Shown here: positions 17,004-25,501 of the stretch, piece after piece
How positions within the stretch are numbered: position 1 is the stretch's first letter
Layout of the letters: every line of letters begins with the position of its first letter
Assembly (NCBI RefSeq): GCF_000009905.1
Contig: NC_006177.1
Coordinates: forward strand, 1,116,001 to 1,180,000
Reading direction: 5' to 3'
Length of the DNA: 64,000 bases
From: Symbiobacterium thermophilum IAM 14863
GTDB lineage: Bacteria > Bacillota > Sulfobacillia > Symbiobacteriales > Symbiobacteriaceae
Program-made: the position numbers and the translations under genes
The notes under the pieces: generated by a model
What the model was told of the DNA's origin: nothing
The model's database searches: none
What the model saw: only the letters and a program-made list of their open reading frames with translations

Positions 17004-17210
17004 AACGCGGGCATGTCCCTCAGCTTGGGTCTTTACAACGATTAGGAGGAGGAGTTAGGATTTGTATATAGAAATCTAAATCTACCAATTTGTCGGTCGG
17101 GATTATTCAGGTGAACGCCTAACGGAGCGGTGCCCACCGACCCGCCCGGTGCCTGGAATCCCGAGTGCCGGGCCTCCGCGCGGCCCAGTGGGACCGGCGG
17201 AGGCGTGGCT
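17004..17210 (+). promoter_or_regulatory. AT-rich leader region before the TPR gene, with a possible 5-codon leader ORF
   Basis: The 207 bases between the pseudogene and the TPR gene include 17030-17115, which is much more AT-rich than its surroundings. It holds a strong Shine-Dalgarno (AGGAGGAGG, 17044-17052) that is not placed for the TPR gene. Nine bases later is TTG-TAT-ATA-GAA-ATC-TAA (17062-17079), a five-residue ORF. No clear -35/-10 pair is visible. The region may control the TPR/peptide pair. Confidence 0.35.
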
Positions 17211-18068
17211 GTGGGAAAGGAGGTGGAGGCGCTGTTCGAGGACGTCCACGTTCACGCGGAGCTGGCCCATGTGTTGCAGCAGGAAGGCCGGTGGGCCGAG
17301 GCCCTGCACCACGCGCGGCGAGTCGTCGCGCTGGCGCCCCGGGGCAGCGTGCTTCACCTCTGGGGCTACGCCAAGGCCGCGACCATCGCGGCGGACATGG
17401 GGCGCGGGCAGCTGGCGCATCGCTTCGCGACGGTCTACCTCGCCCTCGCCCGGGGGGCGTCCGGGGTGGAGCAGTACACGCCCTGGGTGCAGCAGGCCAT
17501 GGGGATCGCCTGTTACCAGCGCGGTCGCTTCCAGGAGGCCATCGCCTGGTACCGGCGGGCGGTGCAGGGCTTCGCCCGGTGCGGGCTCACGGAGCAGGTC
17601 GCCGTTGCCTCGTCGATGCTGGCCTTCAACCTGGCGCGCATCGGCCGGCCCCAGCGGGCCCGCGCCTGCCTGGCCGACCGCAGCGAGTTCCCGGAGAGCC
17701 GCTCCTACCTGTACGATTCTGCCATGACAGCGATCCACATGGCGGAAGGGGACCACGAGCTGGCGGTCAGCAGCGGCCGTCGGGCGCTGACGGCTTCCGG
17801 CAGGCGGTCCTTTGACTTCGCAGACGCGGCGGCAGTTGCCCTCCTCGTGTCCCGGGCCCTGCGGGCCCTGGGGGCGCGACGGGAGGCCACCGCCTTCATC
17901 CTCTCCGCCGCAAGGTTTGCGGTCCGGCAGCGATGGGAAGTGCTCGCGCCCCTGCTGCCAAACCGGGGCCAGAGAGGAGGTGACATGGCTCGTGAAGCGG
18001 CGGTCTCTCGTGGTCGCGGCAGTGCTCATCCTCGTGATGGGGCTAGCCTCTGCCCTGGGTGCGGATAG
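17211..18068 (+). CDS. TPR-repeat regulator-like protein overlapping a peptide gene
   Basis: The protein is about 285 residues and nearly all helical pairs in TPR style: AELAHVLQQEGRWAEALHHARRVV near residue 20, VQQAMGIACYQRGRFQEAIAWYRRAVQGF near residue 100, and further degenerate repeats such as FADAAAVALLVSRALRALGARREA. No helix-turn-helix domain is visible. It therefore resembles Rap-type peptide receptors more than PlcR or NprR, though it is shorter than the roughly 380-residue Rap proteins. GTG at 17211 is chosen because GGCGGAGG precedes it by seven bases; another GTG lies at 17205. Its last 77 bases overlap the start of the exported-peptide gene at 17992, which implies coupled expression. 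Role as a peptide sensor is inferred. Confidence 0.65.
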   Translation: MGKEVEALFEDVHVHAELAHVLQQEGRWAEALHHARRVVALAPRGSVLHLWGYAKAATIAADMGRGQLAHRFATVYLALARGASGVEQYTPWVQQAMGIACYQRGRFQEAIAWYRRAVQGFARCGLTEQVAVASSMLAFNLARIGRPQRARACLADRSEFPESRSYLYDSAMTAIHMAEGDHELAVSSGRRALTASGRRSFDFADAAAVALLVSRALRALGARREATAFILSAARFAVRQRWEVLAPLLPNRGQRGGDMAREAAVSRGRGSAHPRDGASLCPGCG

Positions 18069-18132
18069 GGCCATGGCCTGCAACGGTGGTAGCGGCGGGC
18101 CGCCACCGCCCCCCACCGGCAGCAAGTGCTAG
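17992..18132 (+). CDS. Small exported peptide precursor (46 aa), candidate signalling peptide
   Basis: Frame +1 encodes a basic start (VKRR), a hydrophobic stretch (SLVVAAVLILVMGLASALGA) and then DRAMA followed by CNGGSGGPPPPPTGSKC and a stop. This is a standard Sec signal peptide with possible cleavage after ALGA or after AMA. Cleavage after AMA would release a 17-mer with cysteine at each end and a five-proline core. GTG at 17992 has AGGAGGTGA upstream at 17976-17984, inside the TPR gene; a GTG at 17980 in the same frame is too close to the site. A size this small and overlap with a TPR gene match Phr-type pro-peptides. Maturation and activity are inferred. Confidence 0.6.
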   Translation: MKRRSLVVAAVLILVMGLASALGADRAMACNGGSGGPPPPPTGSKC

Positions 18133-18145
18133 TCGCTGGAAGGCG

Positions 18146-18175
18146 GGGTGCCGCAGGCCGTACCCTGCGGCACCC
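18146..18175 (+). terminator. Strong hairpin after the peptide gene
   Basis: GGGTGCCGCAGG at 18146-18157 pairs over 12 bases with CCTGCGGCACCC at 18164-18175. No U-tract follows, so it may end or attenuate transcription or protect the 3' end of the peptide message before the gene at 18216. Confidence 0.5.
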
Positions 18176-18215
18176 GCCGGCCACCCGCATCTGAAGCCAC
18201 GAAGGAGGTCGCCCG

Positions 18216-18728
18216 ATGATCAACGCGCTCACGCGTGAGCAAGTCGCCGGCCTGCGCCCGCCGGAGTTGCAGAGTTATGAGGAGCCTCTGTACGAGGTCG
18301 GCGTTCCCACGCTGGATCTGGAAAACCGCGTACCTCACCGCCGCCTCACCAGCATCGAAGCGGCGCAGCTCCAGGCGGCTTTCTGGCAGGCGGAACAGCA
18401 CTTCGGCAAGGAGTACGACGAAGTGTACCGCACCCTGGACGAGCTGAGGGAGCGCACGGAGGAGAGCGGCCCGCTCAACGAAGAATGGCGCCGGGCCATC
18501 GACGCGGCTTCCAACCTGCACTGGAACTTCGCCCGCGCCATCGGCGTCCTCGCCTTCCTCGCCGGACAGCGTGAGGGTTTCCGGCTGGGGGCCGCCGCCG
18601 TCACGCGCGGGGCGCAGGACCAGGCGATCGCGACGGCCTTGATCGGGGCGCTGGTGGACGACAAGCAGCTGGACCGGCTGATCGGGCAACTGGCCACGGG
18701 CCGGGAGGACCCGGAGTACATCGTCTGA
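18216..18728 (+). CDS. Hypothetical helical protein (170 aa)
   Basis: The protein is soluble and mostly helical (IEAAQLQAAFWQAEQHFGKEYDEVYRTLDELRERTEES, then HWNFARAIGVLAFLAGQREGFRLGAAAVTRGAQDQ). No signal peptide or recognised catalytic motif is seen. The ATG follows AAGGAGG by eight bases. It lies 84 bases downstream of the exported-peptide gene, past a strong hairpin, so it could be a third member of that unit. I do not recognise the family. Confidence 0.7.
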   Translation: MINALTREQVAGLRPPELQSYEEPLYEVGVPTLDLENRVPHRRLTSIEAAQLQAAFWQAEQHFGKEYDEVYRTLDELRERTEESGPLNEEWRRAIDAASNLHWNFARAIGVLAFLAGQREGFRLGAAAVTRGAQDQAIATALIGALVDDKQLDRLIGQLATGREDPEYIV

Positions 18729-18783
18729 CCGCCCGGCATCCGGCGCAGCGCCGGTTCGGCTCCACCACGTCCTTCCATAGGGT

Positions 18784-18832
18784 AAAAACGGCTCCAGGGC
18801 CGTCAGGGATCATTCCCTGCGGCCCTGGAGCC
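18784..18832 (-). terminator. Rho-independent terminator of tRNA-Arg
   Basis: On the minus strand, GGCTCCAGGGCC pairs with GGCCCTGGAGCC with an inner stem (CAGGGA/TCCCTG), followed by GTTTTTACC. It lies just after the tRNA 3' end and is a textbook intrinsic terminator. Confidence 0.88.
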
Positions 18833-18846
18833 TTGCAAATTTTCCC

Positions 18847-18923
18847 TGGCGCGCCCGGAGGGACTCGAACCCCCGACCAACAGTTTAGGAAACTGCTGCT
18901 CTATCCTGCTGAGCTACGGGCGC
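18847..18923 (-). tRNA. tRNA-Arg (anticodon CCT)
   Basis: The minus strand folds as a cloverleaf: acceptor GCGCCCG/CGGGCGC, D arm TAGCTCAGCAGGATAGAGC, anticodon stem GCAGT/ACTGT with loop TTCCTAA (anticodon CCT, reading AGG), and a T arm with GGTTCGAGTCC. A CCA end is encoded at 18847-18849. An intrinsic terminator follows. Confidence 0.95.
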
Positions 18924-18979
18924 CCATGACTCATCCATTATACGAGCCCATTGCCGCGTATGTCAACCGCAGGTCCGTG

Positions 18980-19291
18980 TCAGAACCTGCCGCGCCGCCG
19001 GGGGTCGTTGTCCACGAGGTTCTGGTCATAGATGCCCAGCCCCGGTCCGTCGGGCGTCATCACCCAGTCGATGATCGTGCCGTCCAGCAGCCGCAGCGCC
19101 TCCGCATCGGCCTCCACCGGCACGCCGCTCACCACCGCCGTCGAGGGCCGGCGCGGCACCAGCGTGAGCCGCCATGCACCGCCGGTCACCTCGGGATCCG
19201 CAGCGATGGAGAGCGCCAGGTTGCCGCCGCGCTCCTGGATGATCTGCTTCAGCTTCTGCGCCGCCTGGGGCGTGAAGGTGAACACCGCCAT
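18980..19291 (-). CDS. HesB/IscA-fold protein lacking cysteines
   Basis: This 103-residue protein begins MAVFTFTPQAAQKLKQIIQERG, the typical opening of HesB/IscA iron-sulfur carriers, and continues with their strand order (LALSIAADP, GAWRLTLVPRR, VPVEADAEALRLLDGTIIDW). It has no cysteine at all, so it cannot hold a cluster in the IscA way; Bacillus YneR/YqkB-like members are similar. The ATG at 19291 is preferred over the longer frame to 19402 because the HesB domain begins there and a purine-rich segment precedes it. Function unknown. Confidence 0.72.
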   Translation of the reverse strand: MAVFTFTPQAAQKLKQIIQERGGNLALSIAADPEVTGGAWRLTLVPRRPSTAVVSGVPVEADAEALRLLDGTIIDWVMTPDGPGLGIYDQNLVDNDPRRRGRF

Positions 19292-19377
19292 CACCGCCTG
19301 ATCCGATATTCGCCGTGCGGGGCGCGATTCCCTCATGGACACCCTAACAGGACGAACCTGTGCAAGGGGGGAGGCGC

Positions 19378-20106
19378 GTGCGCCGCGTTCTCGTCGTCGC
19401 ACTGGCCGTGGCCGCGATCGCCGCGGTCGCGCTGTGGCGGGCCGGCCGGCCCTCGCCGAAGCAGCAGTCGGCGCTGCAGGCGCCGGCGGTCGAGCTGGCG
19501 CGCGCGGCCCTGCCGGAGGTGCTCACGCCGGACCCGCGGGTCGACCGCAGCGGCTGGCCCGTCATCGTCGCCTTCGGCGACAGCCTCACCGCGGGGCTGG
19601 GAGTGGACCCGGACCGGAACTACCCCAGCCAGCTGCAGGCGCTGCTGGACGAGCGGGGCTACCGGTACCGGGTGGTCAACGCCGGCGTCTCCGGGGAGCT
19701 GACGGCCGGCGGCCTCAGCCGGGTCGACCAGGTGCTGGAGCACCGGCCGGCCGTGGTCATCCTGGAGCTGGGCGCCAACGACGGCATGCAGGCGCGTCCG
19801 GTGGCGGAGGTGCGGGAGAATCTGGCCGGCATCATCGCACGGCTGCAGGAGGAGGGGGTCGCCGTGCTGCTGGCGGGCATGCGGGCGCCGCCCAACCACG
19901 GCCCCGAGTATGAGGCGGCCTTCGCGCAGGTCTACCCGGACCTGGCGGCCGAGTTCGGCGTCCCCCTCATCCCCTTCTTCCTGGAGGGGGTGGCGGGGTC
20001 GCCCTACCTGAACCAGCGCGACGGCATCCATCCCACCGCGCAGGGGTACGCCATCGTGGTCAGAACGGTTCTGTCGGCGCTGGAGCCGCTGCTGCAGCCG
20101 CCCTGA
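19378..20106 (+). CDS. SGNH/GDSL-family esterase, membrane-anchored or secreted
   Basis: This 242-residue protein has an N-terminal hydrophobic helix (VLVVALAVAAIAAVALW) and a SGNH hydrolase domain. Block I is FGDSLTAGLG (Ser near residue 60), block II has the Gly in NAGVSGE, block III is GANDG, and block V is DGIHPTAQG with the catalytic Asp and His. It is closest to the TesA/arylesterase type, acting on esters outside the membrane. GTG at 19378 follows GGGGGAGG. Its end overlaps the convergent histidine kinase gene by 47 bases. Confidence 0.88.
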   Translation: MRRVLVVALAVAAIAAVALWRAGRPSPKQQSALQAPAVELARAALPEVLTPDPRVDRSGWPVIVAFGDSLTAGLGVDPDRNYPSQLQALLDERGYRYRVVNAGVSGELTAGGLSRVDQVLEHRPAVVILELGANDGMQARPVAEVRENLAGIIARLQEEGVAVLLAGMRAPPNHGPEYEAAFAQVYPDLAAEFGVPLIPFFLEGVAGSPYLNQRDGIHPTAQGYAIVVRTVLSALEPLLQPP

Positions 20107-21223
20107 GCGGCAGTTCGGCGGTGACGGTCGTGCCCCGGCCCGGCTGACCGTGGACCGTCACCGTGCCGCCGAAGGCGGCGGCGCGCTCCTGCATCCCCGT
20201 GATGCCCCGGCCCGGGCGGCCGGGCCGGCCGTGTCCGTCGTCCCGCAGCGTCAGCCGCACCCGGTCCGCGCCCAGCTCCAGCGTCACCCAGACCTGGCTG
20301 GCGTCGGCGTGCTTGGCGCAGTTGTTGAGCGCCTCCTGCTGGATGCGGTACAGCGCCAGCGCCGCGTCCGCCGGCGGCTCGGGGCCGGGCGTGAGGTGGT
20401 AGTGCACGGCCACGCCGTGCTCCTCGCCCCAGTCGGTGAGGTACGCCCGCAGCGCCTCCGCCAGCCCCATCTGCTCCAGGAGGTGGGGGTGCAGGTTCTC
20501 CATCAGCCGCCTGAGCTCGGCGTGGGCCCGCCGGAGCGAGTCGGCGGCCTCTTCCACGTGCCGCCGGCAGCTCTCCACGTCGGACTGGCGGGCGGCGATC
20601 TCCAGTCGCCGGAGCGGCGCGATGATTCCGGTGCCCAGCCAGTCGTGGATGTCGTGGGCGATGCGCCGCCGCTCGGCGTCCCGGGCCTGGACCAGCTCGC
20701 TGACCCGGCTGCGGGCCAGCGCCACCGCCCGCGCGTGGGACTGCCGCTCCCGGGCGGTGGAGCGGTCGACCACGTAGGCCACCAGGAAGATGGTCCCGAT
20801 GCGCAGGAAGAGCAGGCCCCAGTCCAGCGGGGCCCCAAAGGGGTTGTAGAGGAGGTAGATCAGCCCGTAGGCGGTGACGTTGACCCCCAGCAGGATGTAC
20901 GGCGCCACCCGCCGGAGCACCACCGGCGCCGTGAGCGACATGAGGATGTAGGCGGCCCAGACCTCGGAGCCCCGCCCGCCGGTGACCACCACCATCCCGG
21001 TCAGCAGCGCGGACCAGACGATGCAGTCGTACCAGAGGAGGTGCGGCCAGCCCCGGCTGCGCAGCCAGAGTTCCAGGAAGGCGGCGGCGGCCGACAGCAG
21101 GAAGACGGCCACCACCGGCGGCCGGATGAGCTCGGGCCGCTGGGCCCCGAGCAGGTAGACGACCACCAGCGCACCCCAGGCGATCTGCGCCTTGTTCTCC
21201 ACCGGAACGTCGGACCAGCGCAT
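20060..21223 (-). CDS. NarL-type sensor histidine kinase (HisKA_3)
   Basis: This 387-residue kinase has about five to six transmembrane helices in residues 15-150, with little extracytoplasmic sequence, so it may sense membrane state. The phosphoacceptor region is RRRIAHDIHDWLGTGI (His near residue 215) of the HisKA_3 class. The ATP domain includes ALNNCAKHADAS (N box), LRDDGHG and GRGITGMQERAAAFGG. The partner regulator is encoded divergently at 21335. AAGGAGG precedes the ATG. The layout resembles DesK-DesR and LiaS-LiaR pairs. The ligand is unknown. Confidence 0.9.
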   Translation of the reverse strand: MRWSDVPVENKAQIAWGALVVVYLLGAQRPELIRPPVVAVFLLSAAAAFLELWLRSRGWPHLLWYDCIVWSALLTGMVVVTGGRGSEVWAAYILMSLTAPVVLRRVAPYILLGVNVTAYGLIYLLYNPFGAPLDWGLLFLRIGTIFLVAYVVDRSTARERQSHARAVALARSRVSELVQARDAERRRIAHDIHDWLGTGIIAPLRRLEIAARQSDVESCRRHVEEAADSLRRAHAELRRLMENLHPHLLEQMGLAEALRAYLTDWGEEHGVAVHYHLTPGPEPPADAALALYRIQQEALNNCAKHADASQVWVTLELGADRVRLTLRDDGHGRPGRPGRGITGMQERAAAFGGTVTVHGQPGRGTTVTAELPLRAAAAAAPAPTEPF

Positions 21224-21334
21224 GGTCTGGCTTTCCTCCTTGTGTTAATATGATGCTGTTCAACGCTATTCTACAGCGATTCGCATGACAGGCGCACGCG
21301 CGCCTCAGCGGGCAGGCAGCGGGAGGTGGACGCC

Positions 21335-21946
21335 GTGAAGCGGCGGATTCTGCTGGTGGAGGACCAGACCGTGGTGCGGGAGGGGCTCCGGCAGCTGATC
21401 GAGAGCGATGCGGACATGGAAGTGGTGGGAGAGGCCGCCGCGGTGGCCGAGGCGGTGGCGCTGGCGGCCCGGCTGCGGCCGGACGTCGTCCTGCTGGACC
21501 TGAAGCTGGCCGACGGCAGCGGGCTCGACGCCGCCCGGCAGATCCTGCAGGGCAGTGACCCGCCGGCGGTTCTGGTGCTTTCCACTTACGCCGACGCGGC
21601 CCTGGTCCGCTCCGCCCTGGCGATGGGCGCCAGCGGGTACATCCCCAAGACCGCCTCGTTCGCCGAGATCGCCTCCGCGGTGCGCACCGCCGCCCAGGGC
21701 GGGGTGGTCATCCACCCGTCGCTGGCCGGCAAGCTGGCGGGCCGGGGGGAGGAGACGCTCCGGGAGGAGGAGATCGCCATGCTCCGGATGCTGGCCGAGG
21801 GGGCGTCCTACGCGGAGATCGGCAACCGGCTCTACCTCAGCGAGCGCACCGTCCGCCGGCACATGAACCTGCTGTTCGACAAGATGGGGGTGCAGAACCG
21901 CACCCAGGCGGTAGCGGAGGCCATGCGCCGGGGGCTGTTGAACTAG
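21335..21946 (+). CDS. NarL/LuxR-family response regulator
   Basis: This 203-residue protein has a receiver domain (LLVEDQTVVREGL, phosphoacceptor Asp in VVLLDLKLADGSG, Lys in YIPKTASF) and a C-terminal LuxR-type helix-turn-helix (LAEGASYAEIGNRLYLSERTVRRHMNLLFDKMGVQNRTQAV). GTG at 21335 has GGGAGG eight bases upstream; an in-frame GTG at 21326 overlaps that site. It is read divergently from its presumed kinase and should be phosphorylated by it. Confidence 0.92.
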   Translation: MKRRILLVEDQTVVREGLRQLIESDADMEVVGEAAAVAEAVALAARLRPDVVLLDLKLADGSGLDAARQILQGSDPPAVLVLSTYADAALVRSALAMGASGYIPKTASFAEIASAVRTAAQGGVVIHPSLAGKLAGRGEETLREEEIAMLRMLAEGASYAEIGNRLYLSERTVRRHMNLLFDKMGVQNRTQAVAEAMRRGLLN

Positions 21947-21975
21947 GCCCGGAGCGGGGATAACCCGCTCCGGGC
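21947..21975. terminator. Bidirectional hairpin between convergent genes
   Basis: GCCCGGAGCGGG pairs with CCCGCTCCGGGC around a five-base loop, filling the gap between the response regulator and the convergent membrane-anchored protein. Confidence 0.7.
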
Positions 21976-21976
21976 C

Positions 21977-22672
21977 TCAGTACTCGGGCATGGCGATGGT
22001 CAGGCTGAGCTGCCCCTGCCCGGCCGTGAACGACCGGATCTCGATGCGCCGACCCAGGGCCTGGGAGATCATGTCGCTGACCGGCAGGATGAAGGCGGCC
22101 TCGCGGGCGTCGTACCCCTGCCACCGGGGTTGGAGGAGCCAGCCCGCCAGCCGGATCAGGTGGGGCGACACGGGGATCTTCCCGACGTGGGCCCCGGTGA
22201 TCCGGAACTGGATCACCCCGGTCTCGTCCACCTCGGGCGCCAGCCGCAGCCGGAGCCCGACGGGACCGGCGAGCCGCGCCGGAACCCGGTCGGCTGGCGG
22301 CGCCACCACCGCCTCCACCAGCAGGACCCCGTCGTCCACCCCGCCGCGCACCCGAGCCAGCGGACCGTCGGGCGAGCCGCCGCTCAGCAGGGCAGAGGAG
22401 AGCATGCCGCTCACCTCGGCCTCGCTCAGGCGCAGGTGCACGTCGCCGCCCGTCCAGAAGGACGCGGACTGCTCCCGAATCTGAGTGGCCACGGTGACGT
22501 AAGCCTCGGTTCCGCCGGGACCCTGTTCGAAGTCGGCCACGGGTGCCACCAGGAGCGGCAGCCGCCACCACAGGCCGACGAGCGCGGCGCAGAGGAAGGC
22601 CAGAACCGGGACGGCCCGGGGAATCCGGCCCGAGCGCTCGGAGGTCGCGGGGGTTGTCGCCTGCACCGTCAT
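21977..22672 (-). CDS. Membrane-anchored hypothetical protein, YpmS/DUF2140-like
   Basis: This 231-residue protein has one N-terminal transmembrane helix (VPVLAFLCAALVGLWWRLPLLV) and a beta-rich outer domain. It contains VHLRLSEAEVSGMLSSAL, GVIQFRITGAHVGKIPVSPHLI and a final VSDMISQALGRRIEIRSFTAGQGQLSLTIAM. This order resembles YpmS-type proteins of Firmicutes, whose role is unclear. The start follows an AT-rich gap. The family assignment is tentative. Confidence 0.6.
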   Translation of the reverse strand: MTVQATTPATSERSGRIPRAVPVLAFLCAALVGLWWRLPLLVAPVADFEQGPGGTEAYVTVATQIREQSASFWTGGDVHLRLSEAEVSGMLSSALLSGGSPDGPLARVRGGVDDGVLLVEAVVAPPADRVPARLAGPVGLRLRLAPEVDETGVIQFRITGAHVGKIPVSPHLIRLAGWLLQPRWQGYDAREAAFILPVSDMISQALGRRIEIRSFTAGQGQLSLTIAMPEY

Positions 22673-22864
22673 GTCATCGACTCCGTATGTATGGTTAAGA
22701 ACGCATATTAATTATATGATCCTGTTCGCTGACGGTTCAACTGCGGAATTCCTCCGGTTCCTGGAGTTCGCCTGCCCCGCGCCACGAACCATCCCCGCTC
22801 TGTAGGAATTCACGCCGGAGCGCCAAAATTGTTTACAGAGGACTTGGGGGAGGTAGGTGAGCGG

Positions 22865-24814
22865 ATGTCGGAGTACGTCTGGCGACCCGACGAGGCCTGG
22901 CGGACGCGCGCGCGGATCGCCCGGTTCCTCGCGTCCTGTGGCGTGGGCAGCCTGGAGGAGCTGCAGGCCCGCGCGGCGGCCGACCCGGCCTGGTTCTGGG
23001 GGGAGGCCGTGAAGGACATCGGCATCGAGTGGTACGAACCGCCCAGGCAGATCCTGGACCTCTCGGCCGGCGCACCGTGGGCGGCCTGGTTCCGGGGCGC
23101 CCGCATGAACCTGGCCCACGAGGCCGTGGACAAGCACCTGCGCAACAGGCCCCACCAGCTCGCCGTCATCTACGAGGGCGAGGAGGGCACCGTCCGCACC
23201 TGGAGCTACCGGCAGCTCTGGGCAGAGTCGAACCGGCTTGCCGGGGCCCTGCGGGCGCTGGGGGTGGCGAAGGGGGATCGTGTGGGCATCATGCTGCCGC
23301 TCATCCCCGAGGCGGTGGCGGCCATGATGGCCGTGGCCCGCCTGGGCGCCATCTTCACGCCGATCTTCTCCGGCTTCGCGCCGGCGGCCGCCGCCAGCCG
23401 GCTGGCCGACTGCGAGGCGAAGCTCCTGATCACCGCGGACGGCTTCTACCGGCGCGGCCGGCTGGTCAACCTGAAGGCGGTGGCCGACGAGGCGGCCGCG
23501 CAGGCGCCCTCCGTCCGGAACGTGCTGGTGGTGCGGCGCACCGGCGCCGCCGTCGGCTGGACCCCGGGGCGCGACCTCTGGTACCACGAACAGGTCGCGG
23601 CGCAGCCGGCCCGCTTCGAGACGGCGCGCATGGACCCCGAGGACCCGTGCATGATCATCTACACCTCCGGCACCACCGGCCGCCCGAAGGGGGCGGTGCA
23701 CGTGCACGGCGGCTTCCCGCTGAAGGCGGCCCAGGACATGGCCCACTGCTTCGACGTGGGGCCCGGCGACCTGGTGATGTGGTTCACCGACCTGGGCTGG
23801 ATGATGGGGCCGTGGTTGATCTACGGGGGGCTCATCCTGGGCGCAACGGTCTTCCTGTATGACGGCGCCCCCGACCATCCCGCCCCCGACCGGCTGTGGG
23901 ACATGGTCGAACGGCACGGCATCACTCACCTGGGGCTGTCACCCACCGTCATCCGCGCCCTGGCGCCGGCGGGCACGGACTGGGTGGCCCGGCACGACCT
24001 GTCCAGCCTGCGGGTGCTGGGCGGCACGGGCGAGCCCTGGAACCCGGAGCCGTATCGCTGGTTCGTGGAGCACGTGGGCGGCGGCCGCTGCCCGATGATC
24101 AACTACTCCGGCGGCACCGAGATCTCCGGCGGAATCCTGGGCTGCGTGCCCATCCGTCCAATTAAAGAATGCTCCTTCAACGCCGTGGTCCCCGGCATGG
24201 CGGCCACGGTGCTGGACGAGCGGGGGCAGCCCGCGCCGCCGGGACAGGTGGGGGAGCTCGCGCTCACCGCCCCCTGGCCGGGCATGACCCGGGGCTTCTG
24301 GCGCGACCCTGACCGTTATCTCGAGACCTACTGGCGCCGGTTTGAGGGCTTCTGGGTCCACGGGGACTGGGCGTCGGTGGACGCGGAGGGGTTCTGGTAC
24401 ATCCACGGCCGCTCCGACGACACGATCAACGTCGCCGGCAAGCGGGTGGGGCCGGCGGAGTACGAGTCGGTGCTGGTCAGCGACCCCCGGGTGCAGGAGG
24501 CGGCGACGGTGGGCGTGCCCCACCCGGTGAAAGGGACGGCCCCCGTCTGCTTCGTCGTGCTGCGGCCGGGGGTGACGCCGGGTCCCGGCCTGGCGGACGA
24601 GCTGCGGGAGCGGGTCGCCCGGGAGATGGGCCGCCCGCTGGTGCCCGAGGCGGTGCTCTTTGTCGGGTCCCTGCCCAAGACCCGCAACGCCAAGATCATG
24701 CGCCGGGTCGTCCGGGCGGCGTACCTGGGTGAGGACCCAGGGGACCTCTCCGCCCTGGAGAACCCGGAGGCGGTGGCGGAGATCCAGCGGGTGCGGGCGG
24801 CGCAGTCCGGCTGA
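22865..24814 (+). CDS. AMP-forming acyl-CoA synthetase (acetyl-CoA synthetase-like)
   Basis: This 649-residue ligase activates a carboxylic acid as an acyl-adenylate and transfers it to CoA. Adenylate-forming motifs are [19 protein letters not shown] (P-loop, about residue 265), [42 protein letters not shown] and the C-terminal catalytic Lys in [12 protein letters not shown]. Length and an N-terminal AcsA-type cap ([12 protein letters not shown], then a helical 70-residue segment) place it near acetyl- or propionyl-CoA synthetases. The ATG at 22865 follows GGGGGAGG. The exact acid is unknown. Confidence 0.9.
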   Translation: MSEYVWRPDEAWRTRARIARFLASCGVGSLEELQARAAADPAWFWGEAVKDIGIEWYEPPRQILDLSAGAPWAAWFRGARMNLAHEAVDKHLRNRPHQLAVIYEGEEGTVRTWSYRQLWAESNRLAGALRALGVAKGDRVGIMLPLIPEAVAAMMAVARLGAIFTPIFSGFAPAAAASRLADCEAKLLITADGFYRRGRLVNLKAVADEAAAQAPSVRNVLVVRRTGAAVGWTPGRDLWYHEQVAAQPARFETARMDPEDPCMIIYTSGTTGRPKGAVHVHGGFPLKAAQDMAHCFDVGPGDLVMWFTDLGWMMGPWLIYGGLILGATVFLYDGAPDHPAPDRLWDMVERHGITHLGLSPTVIRALAPAGTDWVARHDLSSLRVLGGTGEPWNPEPYRWFVEHVGGGRCPMINYSGGTEISGGILGCVPIRPIKECSFNAVVPGMAATVLDERGQPAPPGQVGELALTAPWPGMTRGFWRDPDRYLETYWRRFEGFWVHGDWASVDAEGFWYIHGRSDDTINVAGKRVGPAEYESVLVSDPRVQEAATVGVPHPVKGTAPVCFVVLRPGVTPGPGLADELRERVAREMGRPLVPEAVLFVGSLPKTRNAKIMRRVVRAAYLGEDPGDLSALENPEAVAEIQRVRAAQSG

Positions 24815-24861
24815 GGCGCGCCGGCGCGGCAGGCCTCAACATACGTCAGAGGGGGAGACGA

Positions 24862-25353
24862 ATGGAGTACACGTGCTGCGAGACCCGTTTGGGACCGATC
24901 TACGTGGCCTGGACCGCGCAGGGGATCGCCTGCGTTGCCGCCGGGGAGGGCGAAGAGGAGGCCTTCCGGGCCCGCTGCCGCGCCCTGACCGGGCAAAGCC
25001 CCGTCCGGAACGACGGGCGCCGGGCCGAACTGGAGCGGATGCTGCAGGGCTGGCTGGAGGGTGAGCCGTACGACGGTCCGGTGGACCTGTCCCCGCTCAG
25101 CCCCTTCGACCGGGAGGTGCTGGCCGCCTGTCGGGCCATTCCGCGGGGCGAGGTGCGCACCTACGGCGAGCTGGCCGCCGCGGTGGGCCGGCCCCGGGCC
25201 GCCCGCGCGGTGGGCGGCGCCCTGCGGCGAAATCCCGTGCCACTGCTCATACCCTGCCACCGGGTGGTCAGGAGCGACGGGACCATCGGCCAGTACAGCA
25301 TGGGCGGGCCGGAGGTGAAGCGGCAGCTCCTGGCCATGGAAGGCGCGCGCTGA
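24862..25353 (+). CDS. ogt: Methylated-DNA--[protein]-cysteine S-methyltransferase
   Basis: This 163-residue suicide enzyme repairs O6-alkylguanine by moving the alkyl group to its own cysteine. The active site is [13 protein letters not shown] (Cys near residue 132), preceded by the DNA-binding helix region [32 protein letters not shown]. The N-terminal domain is short and divergent. The ATG follows GAGGGGGAG. It lies 47 bases after the acyl-CoA synthetase gene and may be co-transcribed. Confidence 0.95.
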   Translation: MEYTCCETRLGPIYVAWTAQGIACVAAGEGEEEAFRARCRALTGQSPVRNDGRRAELERMLQGWLEGEPYDGPVDLSPLSPFDREVLAACRAIPRGEVRTYGELAAAVGRPRAARAVGGALRRNPVPLLIPCHRVVRSDGTIGQYSMGGPEVKRQLLAMEGAR

Positions 25354-25418
25354 CGGTGCGCCCGCGCGTGGATGGCGGCCGATTGGGCACACTATGGCTG
25401 CGCCGGGAGAGCCTGTCC

Positions 25419-25447
25419 TTGAACCGTTCAGGAATTGGTAGTATGAT
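25419..25447 (+). promoter_or_regulatory. Strong sigma-A promoter for the small gene at 25502
   Basis: TTGAAC at 25419-25424 and TATGAT at 25442-25447 are separated by exactly 17 bases. AAAGGAG and the GTG start follow about 50 bases on. Confidence 0.78.
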
Positions 25448-25501
25448 GATCGTAGTAGATGCCCATCCACGGCGCCAGCAACGGAAAGGAGTTGAGCCGC
25501 A

